64,000 bases of DNA from Emergencia timonensis (GTDB taxonomy: Bacteria; Bacillota; Clostridia; Peptostreptococcales; Anaerovoracaceae): assembly GCF_900086585.1 (NCBI RefSeq), contig NZ_FLKM01000009.1, positions 2,224,934-2,288,933 of the forward strand. Reading direction: 5' to 3'. The notes under the pieces are model-generated. The model was given only the letters and a program-made list of their open reading frames with translations. It ran no database searches and was not told the DNA's origin. This document shows, one piece after another, positions 8,569 through 16,848 of this stretch (position 1 is the first letter of the stretch; each line of letters begins with the position of its first letter). Position numbers and translations under genes: made by a program.

Positions 8569-9612
8569 CTATCTTCTATTTATACTCGTTGCATAAATTT
8601 TCAACTTTTCAATATCGTTGAGACTCATACCGGTCCCCTGTGCTACAGCTTCAAACGCATTCTCTGCAATTCTGGCTTTCATACCGGTTCTCTTTTCGAT
8701 GACCATGTCTAAATTATGAATCATGCCGCCGCCTCCCGAAAGGATCATTCCATTAGAAGCGATATCGGCAGCGATTTCTGGCGGAGCTTTTTCGATGGTT
8801 GACTTGACGCCGTCGATGATGATGTCGATGGATTCCTGCAGTGCAATCATGATATCACGGTTGGACACTTCCAGGGTCTTTGGCAGTCCGGAAATAATAT
8901 CCCTGCCACTAGCTTCTACCGATTCTATGATTTCATCCCCATTTTCATCGATATCCAGACAAGCGGAACCTACTGCAATCTTCAGATGTTCTGCCGTTTT
9001 CTCTCCGATCAGAAGGGCATGTCTTTTTCTCATATATTGAATAATCGCATCATTGAATTTATCCCCAGCATGCCTGATAGAGGAACTGGCCACGATACCG
9101 CCCAAAGCGATGATAGCAATGTCAGTGGTTCCGCCGCCAATGTCGGCAATCATGCAGGCAGTAGAACTGTCAACGTCCAAACCAGCGCCGATTGCTGCCG
9201 CCATAGGTTCTTCCAGTATGTAGACCTCTGATGCGCCCATCTGTCTGACAACTTCTTCTACGGCTCTCTTTTCAACTTCTGTTACACCGCTGGGCACGCC
9301 GACGACCACTCTGAAGTTTTTTACTTTGTTAGCTGACACCGCTTTCTCTATAAAGGCTTTCAGCATGTCCGCAGTTCTGTCAAAATCAGAGATGACTCCG
9401 TCCTGCAGCGGCCGCACCACATCGATATTGCTCGGCGCTTTGCCAATCATGTCTTTCGCGTCAAAGCCGACAGCCAGAGTGACGCCTCTTCTCCTGTCCA
9501 TGGCAATGACAGAAGGCTCGTTGAGCACGATACCGCTGTCCTTTATGTAAATCAAGGTATTTGCAGTCCCTAAATCAATTCCCATGTCCTTTGCCGAAAA
9601 TAAATTAAACAT
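8569..9612 (-). CDS. mreB: Actin-like rod-shape protein MreB
   Basis: A 347-residue bacterial actin. The N-terminus MGIDLGTANTLIYIKDSGIVLNEPSV (phosphate-1 region, from residue 10), the phosphate-2 segment ADIGGGTTDIA and the adenosine segment LSGGGGMIHNLD are all present. MreB polymerises under the membrane and directs elongation. A TTGGAGGT ribosome site precedes the ATG. Second gene of the radC-mreBCD-mrdA-minD operon, as in many Clostridia and in Bacillus. Confidence 0.97.
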   Translation of the reverse strand: MFNLFSAKDMGIDLGTANTLIYIKDSGIVLNEPSVIAMDRRRGVTLAVGFDAKDMIGKAPSNIDVVRPLQDGVISDFDRTADMLKAFIEKAVSANKVKNFRVVVGVPSGVTEVEKRAVEEVVRQMGASEVYILEEPMAAAIGAGLDVDSSTACMIADIGGGTTDIAIIALGGIVASSSIRHAGDKFNDAIIQYMRKRHALLIGEKTAEHLKIAVGSACLDIDENGDEIIESVEASGRDIISGLPKTLEVSNRDIMIALQESIDIIIDGVKSTIEKAPPEIAADIASNGMILSGGGGMIHNLDMVIEKRTGMKARIAENAFEAVAQGTGMSLNDIEKLKIYATSINRR

Positions 9613-9642
9613 TCTATATTACCTCCAAAATTTCAATAATGC

Positions 9643-10323
9643 TTAGTCGATGAGATCCATTTCTCTCATGCTTGAAAATTTCCCATCACCGATGATGATA
9701 TGATCCAAAACTCGGATTCCCAATAGTTCCCCGCTGTCAGTCAGTCTTTTGGTCGTCTGTATGTCTTCCTGACTGGGACTGGGATCTCCGCTTGGATGAT
9801 TGTGAACAAAGATGACAGCAGCAGCGCTTTTCCTGATTGCCTGACTAAAAACTTCTCTCGGGTGAACTACCGTGCTGGACAGTTCTCCCACAGAGACTTC
9901 ATCTACGGTGATAATCTCCCCCTTTGCGTTGACGAGCACACATCGGAAGTGTTCTTTCTTCATGTATCGCAGTTCCTCCATGAACATTCTGGCAACATCG
10001 TCAGAACTCTCAATGGAGACTTTTTCAGTTACGGGAGAGGCTGCTATTCTCTTCCCCAGCTCAATGGCCGCCAAAATAGTGCACGCCTTCATTGTTCCAA
10101 TCCCGTCCACTTCCATCAAGTCTTCCAAGGAGCTTTCGCCTAGCCTGCCAATCCCTGTCGGGCATAAAGCAAGCACATCTTCTGCCAGCCTGATGGCTGA
10201 CTTGTTCTTGGTGCCTGTATGAATAATCAAAGCCAGTAATTCAGAATTCGTTAATCTTCCTATTCCTAGTATGCACGCTTTTTCAACAGGTCTTTCATTT
10301 TCTGGCAATAATTTTATCTGCAT
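9643..10323 (-). CDS. radC: RadC family JAB/MPN-domain protein
   Basis: 226 residues from the ATG at 10321-10323, which has GGAGG seven bases upstream; upstream codons in frame are unlikely to be used. An N-terminal helix-hairpin-helix part (RLTNSELLALII, then MEVDGIGTMKACTI) is followed by an MPN/JAB metalloprotease-like domain with the full metal motif HNHPSGDPSPSQEDI near residues 170-185. The cellular role of RadC is not settled; it was once linked to DNA repair. Being first in the mre operon is a common arrangement in Firmicutes. Its promoter is visible upstream. Confidence 0.95.
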   Translation of the reverse strand: MQIKLLPENERPVEKACILGIGRLTNSELLALIIHTGTKNKSAIRLAEDVLALCPTGIGRLGESSLEDLMEVDGIGTMKACTILAAIELGKRIAASPVTEKVSIESSDDVARMFMEELRYMKKEHFRCVLVNAKGEIITVDEVSVGELSSTVVHPREVFSQAIRKSAAAVIFVHNHPSGDPSPSQEDIQTTKRLTDSGELLGIRVLDHIIIGDGKFSSMREMDLID

Positions 10324-10403
10324 TTTCTTCCTCCATGCGAATAAAATTTGCCACACCCTTACAAAATAACAGTTTTTGAATTAATCGCAAAATATCACGT
10401 TAA

Positions 10404-10432
10404 ATTATATCATTATTTGTCTTTTCTTACAA
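10404..10432 (-). promoter_or_regulatory. Sigma-A type promoter of the radC-mre operon
   Basis: Reverse strand: TTGTAA (10427-10432), 17-bp spacer, perfect TATAAT (10404-10409). It is about 80 bp before the radC ATG. Confidence 0.65.
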
Positions 10433-10504
10433 GCAAAAGACCTTAATATTTTTCGCTTTAACGGGCAAAATAATACAGTAAAAACAATTTAGGAGGTAGT
10501 TAAT

Positions 10505-10669
10505 ATGAGTTGTAATGCTAATTCACACATCAAGTGCACAGTTACCCAGTGCAAAAACCATTCGAAGGATACTGACTGTTGTTCTCTTAACAGCATCACA
10601 GTTGGAACCCACGAAGCAAACCCTACAATGTACGAGTGTACAGACTGCATGTCATTTGAACTGAAATAG
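10505..10669 (+). CDS. Small Cys-rich DUF1540 protein
   Basis: A 54-residue peptide with AGGAGG seven bases before the ATG. It contains eight cysteines, and its spacing (C-x4-C-x2-H ... CC, then YECTDCMSFEL at the end) is the DUF1540 pattern, seen in many spore-forming Firmicutes and thought to bind metal. Function is unknown. It stands alone between radC (divergent) and sigK, so it may be expressed with sporulation, but that is only inference from position. Confidence 0.85.
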   Translation: MSCNANSHIKCTVTQCKNHSKDTDCCSLNSITVGTHEANPTMYECTDCMSFELK

Positions 10670-10751
10670 GTCCATGCCGTTTTTTAGGTAGCCATGCACT
10701 TTACCCCTTCTTCTCGCATATAGTTTATAATTCGAAGAGGGGGTTACATAT

Positions 10752-11384
10752 ATGAGCAGTTCCTTTCCACTGCCACTATCCGAAAATGAAGAAAAAGAAT
10801 ACGTAGAGCTGATGGAAGCTGGCGACCCCAACGCGAAAGACGTCCTAATAGAGAGAAATCTCCGTCTCGTCGCTCACATTGCCAGGAAATATACCGGCCC
10901 TAATACGTCCCAGGAGGATTTGATTTCCATAGGTACCATTGGGTTGATAAAAGCAATCAATACATACACAAGTAAAAGAGCAGCAAGGCTTGCAACTTAT
11001 GCTGCCAGATGCATAGAAAACGAAATACTGATGAGTATCAGGACTTCAAAGAAGAATAAGCAAGAAGTATCTATCAGTCTGCCAATCGGTATTGACAAAG
11101 ATGGAAACGAAATCAGCTTTAACGATATTCTCGGTACCGACCCTGATGAAATCGTCGACAATCTGAACTTAAAATTTCAGGTTCGCGAGTTATATGGAGT
11201 CATCGACAAAGTGCTCTCGCCCCGAGAGCGAGAAATAATAAATCTGCGCTACGGTCTTGATGGTCAAGGTCCGAGGACGCAGCGTGAGATCGCTGCCTCC
11301 ATGGATATCAGCCGTTCCTACGTATCCAGAATAGAGAAAAAGGCTCTGTCAAAGCTCCGATCTGAGCTGGAAAAATATGAATAA
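10752..11384 (+). CDS. sigK: RNA polymerase sporulation sigma factor, SigK type
   Basis: A 210-residue group 3 sigma-70 protein with region 2 (ERNLRLVAHIARKYT, then EDLISIGTIGLIKAINTY) and region 4 (DKVLSPREREIINLRYGLDG, then a helix-turn-helix REIAASMDISRSYVSRIEKKAL). This matches SigK/SigE-type mother-cell sigma factors; the gene is continuous, with no skin-type insertion. The start is fixed by GAGGGGG upstream and by an in-frame TAA 24 bases before the ATG. The protein therefore begins directly at the mature-type N-terminus and lacks the roughly 20-residue inhibitory pro-sequence found in Bacillus pro-SigK. A strong terminator follows. Confidence 0.88.
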   Translation: MSSSFPLPLSENEEKEYVELMEAGDPNAKDVLIERNLRLVAHIARKYTGPNTSQEDLISIGTIGLIKAINTYTSKRAARLATYAARCIENEILMSIRTSKKNKQEVSISLPIGIDKDGNEISFNDILGTDPDEIVDNLNLKFQVRELYGVIDKVLSPREREIINLRYGLDGQGPRTQREIAASMDISRSYVSRIEKKALSKLRSELEKYE

Positions 11385-11394
11385 GTAATCAAAT

Positions 11395-11434
11395 GACGCC
11401 CCAAGTTCTGAATATAGCCAGAACTTGGGGCGTC
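11395..11434. terminator. Strong intrinsic terminator after sigK
   Basis: A perfect 16-bp stem (11395-11410 with 11419-11434) and an 8-nt loop, followed on the forward strand by ATTGTATC. Long stem, modest T-tract; it may act in both directions since the PBP gene converges on it. Confidence 0.85.
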
Positions 11435-11513
11435 ATTGTATCAAGTTACCTTAACATCCTCTTCCTTCTGCGCAAAAGAGTAAATGCGTATTAGGAACTA
11501 TCGTCTCTCTAAA

Positions 11514-13088
11514 TCAATAAAGATAATTTACAATTTCTTCAAAGACTGGCAGTGCAGAACTGCTTCCTGTTTTTCCATTCTCAGCAATGACCGTCACGGT
11601 ATATTCTGGATTTTCGGCTGGAAAATATCCTGTAAACCAGCCGTGCACAGTTTCGTTATTTCCGCCGCCTGCTTCCGCAGAGCCTGTTTTTCCGGCTGCT
11701 GTCACATGGGTCTGACTGCCGGCAGCGGTACCTTCCACCATGACTCTTTCCATCATTTCACCGACTTCTGTAGCAGTCGCTTCAGTTAAAACTCTCTGCC
11801 CCGCATCCTCTTCATTTTGCTGGCTCATGATGACGGATAAATTGTGATCAATTCCTTTGTTCGCGATGATGTTGGTCATCTTAGCAATCTGTATCGGCGT
11901 AACTAAAAGACTGCCCTGGCCTATGGATAAATTGGATAAGCCGCTGTACTCTCTTTCACTTTCATCTGGGAAACTGCCGGCTTCTTCATCGGGAAATCCC
12001 GCTATCGTTGTCTTTCCAAGACCCATGCGGCGCGCCATCTCGATGATATTTTCAGAGCCGGTCTTTTTGCCTAGCTGGGCGAAATAGCAGTTACACGACT
12101 TTGCAAAGGCCTGGCCCAGATCTAAGGTACCGTGGCCATCCTGTTTTTCTTCACAGATTAAATCGACGCCGTTTATGGTCACTTTCCCTTTACAGTCAAA
12201 GGTATCATCCATTGAGATGCTGCCGCTCTCAAGGGCAGCTGCCGCTACGACGATTTTGAAGACAGACCCTGGCGGATATAAACCTTGTATCGCTTTGTTG
12301 ATTAATTCGCCATTTTCAGAAGTCAGATAGCTGTCCAAGTGGTTGGGGTCAAATACCGGTGAGCTAGCCATAGCCATAACCTGTCCAGTCTTAACCTGGA
12401 GTACGACAACAGCGCCTGAAACATCGTTATCGTTGAGAATCTCTTCTACTTTCTTCTGCAGATTTGCATCCACTGTGGTCACCAAAGCAGAAGGATTTAC
12501 TTTATCTCCCGTCCCTTGTTCAGTTATTCCAATGCCTTTGATTGGCTCACCAATACCATTTCCCATCATGGATACGACTGCTGGAGAAGAGGCCAGACGG
12601 TCCTGGAACATTTTTTCCAGGCCAGAGACGCCTGTGCTGTCAGAATCGTTTAGATATCCGATCAGATGTGCCGCAATTTGATTTTCATCATATCTGCTGC
12701 TGCCGCAAAAAACATAAGCGCCAAAATCATTGACCAGTTTTTCATTGACGTAACGATCAAATTTCTGTGCCTTATATACTACGTAATTGTCCCCTTTTGT
12801 ACCCGCAATTTGCCCGCCAATCTGGCTGATTAAGGTTTCCATCTTCACAGTACAGTCTTTTTTATTCAGTAAGTAATAATAGCTGGAGCAGGAGTCAGTC
12901 AGCCTGACAAGATTTCTGTCATAGATTGTTCCTCTGGCATCCTCACTTCGAATTTGGATAGCATACTGTCCCTGGGCGCCTTTCTCAAGCTCTTCATGAC
13001 ACATGACCTGAATATAATACAGTCTGCCACAAAGGCCTGCTAAAACGACAATGCTGAGTATAAATACGATTCTGACCCTTTTCTTCAT
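11514..13088 (-). CDS. Class B penicillin-binding protein (transpeptidase)
   Basis: 524 residues from the ATG at 13086-13088, which has GGGAGG eight bases upstream. It has an N-terminal membrane helix, a dimerisation domain, and a transpeptidase domain with S-V-F-K (near residue 275), S-C-N (near 331) and K-T-G-S (near 465), so it should be an active cross-linking enzyme. It has no PASTA repeats, which argues against SpoVD and typical FtsI, and is shorter than PBP2 in this window. It most resembles the PbpA-type class B enzymes of Clostridia. It converges with sigK; a sporulation role is possible but not shown. Confidence 0.88.
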   Translation of the reverse strand: MKKRVRIVFILSIVVLAGLCGRLYYIQVMCHEELEKGAQGQYAIQIRSEDARGTIYDRNLVRLTDSCSSYYYLLNKKDCTVKMETLISQIGGQIAGTKGDNYVVYKAQKFDRYVNEKLVNDFGAYVFCGSSRYDENQIAAHLIGYLNDSDSTGVSGLEKMFQDRLASSPAVVSMMGNGIGEPIKGIGITEQGTGDKVNPSALVTTVDANLQKKVEEILNDNDVSGAVVVLQVKTGQVMAMASSPVFDPNHLDSYLTSENGELINKAIQGLYPPGSVFKIVVAAAALESGSISMDDTFDCKGKVTINGVDLICEEKQDGHGTLDLGQAFAKSCNCYFAQLGKKTGSENIIEMARRMGLGKTTIAGFPDEEAGSFPDESEREYSGLSNLSIGQGSLLVTPIQIAKMTNIIANKGIDHNLSVIMSQQNEEDAGQRVLTEATATEVGEMMERVMVEGTAAGSQTHVTAAGKTGSAEAGGGNNETVHGWFTGYFPAENPEYTVTVIAENGKTGSSSALPVFEEIVNYLY

Positions 13089-13277
13089 AAAATCCTCCCA
13101 AACTCTCCGTGAAATGAAAAACTCTAAAGATATTTTTACCTTCAAAGGCTTTTGTTATACACGACATTCTGCTGCATACTCGATGTATTCTTTCTCATCT
13201 TTTCAAAACTGATTTCATCTACAATTATTTACTGTAATATATTTACAATACATGATAGAAAGGATCGATACAGATAT

Positions 13278-13818
13278 ATGGAGAAGAACAAGGAAAGTAT
13301 ACAGTTCACAATCAAGGAGGATCTCATGTTCAGTCTCGTCATGCAGGATATGGATTTATGCAAGGGACTTATTGAAAGAATTTTACCATGGAAAAAAATT
13401 TGCGAACTTCAGTTTCCAGAATTATGACAGCAAAAACAACTTGCCATACGGAGACAGTTCCTTTAAAATAATAGTAAATACAACGTGTTCAAGGAAAAAC
13501 ACACCCCTCGAGCTGATACCTTTTTTCAATTATGTAAACGATATGGAGGTGCCGGAGAATGATACATTCATCCACGCACTTCATTGCCGGGTGGAAAATT
13601 TCAATACTTCAGAATAGAGGCGGAGACTGATGACACTGGAAGAACAGATGCGGCTTGATCAAGAGAAATCTTATGCCGAGGGCAAGAATGGGGGGTTTGT
13701 CGAAGGCAAGAATCAGAGCAAAAAAGAAGTTGCCTTGAAAATAAAGGCTGAAGGAATTGGACCGTCTTTGATATTAAAAATTACTGGTCTTTCCATGGAA
13801 GAAATTGAAAAGCTTTAG
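13278..13818 (+). pseudogene. Broken Rpn-family (PD-(D/E)XK transposase-like) gene
   Basis: Three pieces in different frames line up with one gene. First, an N-terminal piece (13278-13427) contains the F-T-I-K-E-D-L-M-F-S-L-V-M-Q-D start typical of clostridial Rpn/recombination-promoting nuclease proteins. Second, a middle piece (to 13617) contains ELIPFFNYVND. Third, a C-terminal piece (13630-13818) has MTLEEQMRLDQEKSYAEGK and a helix-turn-helix-like end GLSMEEIEKL. The central nuclease core is missing, so this is a deleted and frameshifted copy. Such genes are often multi-copy in Clostridia. Confidence 0.75.
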
Positions 13819-13848
13819 CCTATCATAAAACGAATATCATTCAAAATA

Positions 13849-13892
13849 AAAAGCGTAGGAGCCTGTTTCAGATATCACAGTCCTACGCTTTT
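13849..13892. terminator. Bidirectional intrinsic terminator
   Basis: A 12-bp stem (AAAAGCGTAGGA-type arm at 13849-13860, complement at 13881-13892) with A- and T-rich ends serves the convergent Rpn remnant and the DUF1015 gene. Confidence 0.75.
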
Positions 13893-13958
13893 AAACTGAT
13901 TCAATGCAAGGCAAAACGCCTGACATCTGTTATAACCGGGCAACAACGTCACAAAATT

Positions 13959-15200
13959 CTACAGTCTATGCATAAATAAGCCGCTGCCGATCTTTGGTTC
14001 AAACCAGGTGGATTTTGGCGGCATGATTTCTCCATGGTCTGCGATGTTCATCAGCTCCTCCATGGACACCGGATATACCGCAAATGCCACTTTCATATCC
14101 AGGGTCGCTCGCCGTTCCAATTCCTTTAAACCTCTGATTCCTCCCACAAAGTCAATTCGCTGATCTATGCGCGGATCTTCAATTTTAAGAATCGGCGCCA
14201 GAAGGTTTTGCTGTAAAATAGAAACGTCTAGTGCGCCAATGAGATCGTCAGGGATGATTCGTTCTTCGCAGACCAGCTTATACCAATGGCCTTCCAAATA
14301 CATGGAGAATTCATGGATTGCGTCAGGTCTGTACGGCATGCTGCCTTCATCGGTAACCGTAAAGCCTGCCTCAGCGATTTTTTGCAGAAACGCTTCTTTT
14401 GTGTATCCTGCCAAATCTTTGACGACCCTGTTATAATCGTAGATGCGCAAATCCTTGTCTGGAAAAATCACTGCCATAAAAAAGTTAAACTCTTCCTCTC
14501 CAGTATAATCCGGATGCTGCTCCCGTCTCAGTTCCCCCACCTTACATGCCGATGCGCTTCTATGATGTCCGTCAGCAATGTAGAAGTCCGGCACCTGATC
14601 GAAAAGTCCGCAGAGAGATTTGATTAAATCGTTGTCATCAATCACCCATAACGTATGGCCAACGCCGTCTCTTGAGACAAAATCATATTCTGGCTCTCGT
14701 CCCTGTATATAGCCTTCTATCAATGTTCTAATTTTCAAATTATCCCTATATGTCAAAAAGACAGGCTCCGTATTCGCATTACAGACATCGAAGTGATTGA
14801 TCCTGTCTATCTCTTTTTCCACTCTTGTAAACTCATGCTTCTTAATAATGTTATTTTCATAATCGTCGATGCTGACGCAGCCAACGATTCCTGTCTGATG
14901 GCGTCCATTCATCTGCTGCCTGTAGATGTACAGAGCAGGCCTCTCCTCCTCGATAAAAACGCCGCTGTCGAGGTTCTCTTCGATATTCTGTTTTGCTTTC
15001 TCGTAGACCGACTTGTCATAAGGATCTTTCATCTCCGGCAAATCGATCTCTGCTCTGCTGATATGCAGGAAACTGCATGGATTGCCTGCTGCCATCTGCA
15101 CGGCTTCTTTCCTATTCATGACATCGTAAGGCAGTGCGACTACCTTGTCTGCTCTGTCCTTTGCCGGCCGCACTGCTTTAAATGGTTTGACTACTGCCAT
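13959..15200 (-). CDS. DUF1015 family protein
   Basis: A 413-residue cytoplasmic protein matching DUF1015 by its N-terminal V-A-L-P-Y-D-V-M motif, a central FYIADGHHRSASA segment and a C-terminal MPPKSTWFEPK. The family is widespread in Clostridia and often sits near serine biosynthesis genes; its function is not established. The central HH motif resembles a metal or nucleotide site but that is inference. The ATG is 2 bp after the cmk stop, and the ribosome site (AAGGAG) lies inside the end of cmk, so the two are co-translated. Confidence 0.9.
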   Translation of the reverse strand: MAVVKPFKAVRPAKDRADKVVALPYDVMNRKEAVQMAAGNPCSFLHISRAEIDLPEMKDPYDKSVYEKAKQNIEENLDSGVFIEEERPALYIYRQQMNGRHQTGIVGCVSIDDYENNIIKKHEFTRVEKEIDRINHFDVCNANTEPVFLTYRDNLKIRTLIEGYIQGREPEYDFVSRDGVGHTLWVIDDNDLIKSLCGLFDQVPDFYIADGHHRSASACKVGELRREQHPDYTGEEEFNFFMAVIFPDKDLRIYDYNRVVKDLAGYTKEAFLQKIAEAGFTVTDEGSMPYRPDAIHEFSMYLEGHWYKLVCEERIIPDDLIGALDVSILQQNLLAPILKIEDPRIDQRIDFVGGIRGLKELERRATLDMKVAFAVYPVSMEELMNIADHGEIMPPKSTWFEPKIGSGLFMHRL

Positions 15201-15202
15201 AA

Positions 15203-15853
15203 TTACTTCATCTCCTTACAAATATATTCTATGACTTCTTCTATGGTCATGTTCGTCGTATCTACTTCTATGGCATCCTCCGCCTTTCTGAGAGGCGTGA
15301 TTTCTCTGGTCGAATCGTTATGGTCTCTGTCCGTAATATCTGCCAAAACCTGATCGTAGTTCACTTTTTGCCCTTTTTCTATCAGTTCGTTATATCTGCG
15401 TTTGGCCCGTTCCTCAGGCGATGCGGTAATAAAAAATTTGTATTCCGCATCTGGGAAGACGACGGTACCGATATCCCGACCGTCCATGACTACGCTCTTT
15501 GCTCGTCCCATTTTCTGTTGCAGGTCCACCAGCTTCTCCCTGACGATACCTACTGCCGAACAGCTGGAAGCCTGTTTTGATATTTCCGGTGTACGAATCA
15601 AGTCATTGATTACCTGGCCGTCCAAGATAATATCCCCTTTGGAAAAATCAATTTCAGTCGTATCCAAAAGTCGCTGTATGCCTTCCAAATCATCGACATT
15701 GATACCCTTTTTCAGCATCTTATACCCGATGGCCCGATACATCGCTCCTGTATCGATATAGTCGATACCCAGTCTCTGTGCTACAGCCTTTGCAATGGTA
15801 CTTTTACCCGCTCCGCTAGGTCCATCTACTGCGATTCTAATCATATCTTCCAT
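15203..15853 (-). CDS. cmk: Cytidylate kinase
   Basis: 216 residues. Phosphorylates CMP and dCMP with ATP. The P-loop GPSGAGKST is at residues 11-19, followed by IDTGAMYRAIGY (CMP-binding) and VMDGRDIGTVVFPDA (Walker B and specificity region). This is the standard bacterial Cmk. GGAGA lies six bases before the ATG. Between nrdR and the DUF1015 gene with gaps under 10 bp, suggesting an nrdR-cmk-DUF1015 operon. Confidence 0.96.
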   Translation of the reverse strand: MEDMIRIAVDGPSGAGKSTIAKAVAQRLGIDYIDTGAMYRAIGYKMLKKGINVDDLEGIQRLLDTTEIDFSKGDIILDGQVINDLIRTPEISKQASSCSAVGIVREKLVDLQQKMGRAKSVVMDGRDIGTVVFPDAEYKFFITASPEERAKRRYNELIEKGQKVNYDQVLADITDRDHNDSTREITPLRKAEDAIEVDTTNMTIEEVIEYICKEMK

Positions 15854-15862
15854 CTTCGTCTC

Positions 15863-16318
15863 CTATTTGTTACCGATCAATTTTTCGATTTCTTTGATAA
15901 AAGTATTGACATCTGTGAACTGTCTATACACTGAAGCAAATCTTACATAAGCCACTTCGTCTACCTTTTTCAACTGATCCATAATCAATTCCCCGATAAA
16001 GGTGCTGTCAATTTCTTTTTCCATCATATTGTTGAGACCACGTTCGATTTCATCGACAATTCTCTCAATCTCAGCCATAGATACCGGCCTTTTTTCGCAA
16101 GCTTTGACGATACCGTTCATCACCTTTCCGCGGTCAAAGGCTTCCCTGCGGCCGTCCTTTTTTATAATCATAATGATAGATTCTTCTACTTTTTCATATG
16201 TGGTAAAACGCTTGCCGCAGCTTTCGCAGCCCCTTCTCCTTCTGATGGCATGTCCTTCCTCCGTCGGTCTTGAATCAATTACTTTCGTATCTGGATTTTC
16301 ACAATATGGACATCTCAT
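15863..16318 (-). CDS. nrdR: Transcriptional repressor NrdR
   Basis: 151 residues. NrdR represses ribonucleotide reductase genes in response to dATP/ATP. The N-terminal zinc ribbon (CPYC at 3-6, C-x2-C within RRGCESCGKRF) and the ATP-cone domain (about 49-139) are both clear, and the length is typical. GGAGGGAC precedes the ATG. No reductase genes lie in this window, so its targets are elsewhere. Confidence 0.96.
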   Translation of the reverse strand: MRCPYCENPDTKVIDSRPTEEGHAIRRRRGCESCGKRFTTYEKVEESIIMIIKKDGRREAFDRGKVMNGIVKACEKRPVSMAEIERIVDEIERGLNNMMEKEIDSTFIGELIMDQLKKVDEVAYVRFASVYRQFTDVNTFIKEIEKLIGNK

Positions 16319-16404
16319 TTTGTCCCTCCCGTTGTTTATCTACAAGTAAAAATTGTAATATTCATTATTGTACTACATATTGTGTTTATTTTCCACAGAA
16401 TTTA

Positions 16405-16647
16405 TCAAAACGTATCTAAATCTACTAAGACTACATCATCGCCGATGGTTCTAATCCTGTCCCATTTTATGACGAAATCATCTTCTCTGCTGCCAAAAAA
16501 TCGAAAGATACCTTTTTCTGCCGGTATTACAATACCATCGATGGTCCCCGCTTCCAAATTCACCTCTATATCGTAAATAAATCCTAAGCTTCTTCCATCG
16601 TGAATATTGATCACTTCTTTGTTTTTCAGTTTGTCCGTACTCAGCAT
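16405..16647 (-). CDS. YlmC/YmxH family PRC-barrel sporulation protein
   Basis: An 80-residue protein beginning MLSTDKLKNKEVINIHDG, then GFIYDIEVNLEAGTIDGIVIP and ending VLVDLD, the PRC-barrel fold of the YlmC/YmxH family. Members are common in endospore formers and one is under sporulation control in Bacillus; molecular function is unknown. The start (16645-16647) has GGAGGG upstream. It is a single gene. Confidence 0.88.
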   Translation of the reverse strand: MLSTDKLKNKEVINIHDGRSLGFIYDIEVNLEAGTIDGIVIPAEKGIFRFFGSREDDFVIKWDRIRTIGDDVVLVDLDTF

Positions 16648-16767
16648 TCCTTGTCCCTCCATCCTATCGTTCGTATACAAGAATATATATATTCGCCGGT
16701 CAAAGGGATTATGCATCGATACTAATAAAAAGTGGCTGTCCCCACTCCTCTGCACACCCCGCTTTTA

Positions 16768-16806
16768 AATTCATAGGAATTGCGTTCTTGCAATTTCTTA
16801 TGAATT
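16768..16806. repeat. Inverted repeat between the YlmC-type gene and the symporter gene
   Basis: Arms of about 16 bp (16768-16783 with 16790-16806, one bulge and one mismatch) lie just ahead of the symporter terminator hairpin. It may help terminate symporter transcription or be a regulatory site. Confidence 0.5.
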
Positions 16807-16811
16807 AAAAG

Positions 16812-16840
16812 AGCCGTACTTCTTTTGTTAAAGTACGGCT
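16812..16840 (-). terminator. Intrinsic terminator of the AGCS symporter gene
   Basis: A 10-bp stem (16812-16821 with 16831-16840) followed on the reverse strand by CTTTTAATT, 8 bp after the symporter stop. Confidence 0.8.
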
Positions 16841-16848
16841 GTCAAATG

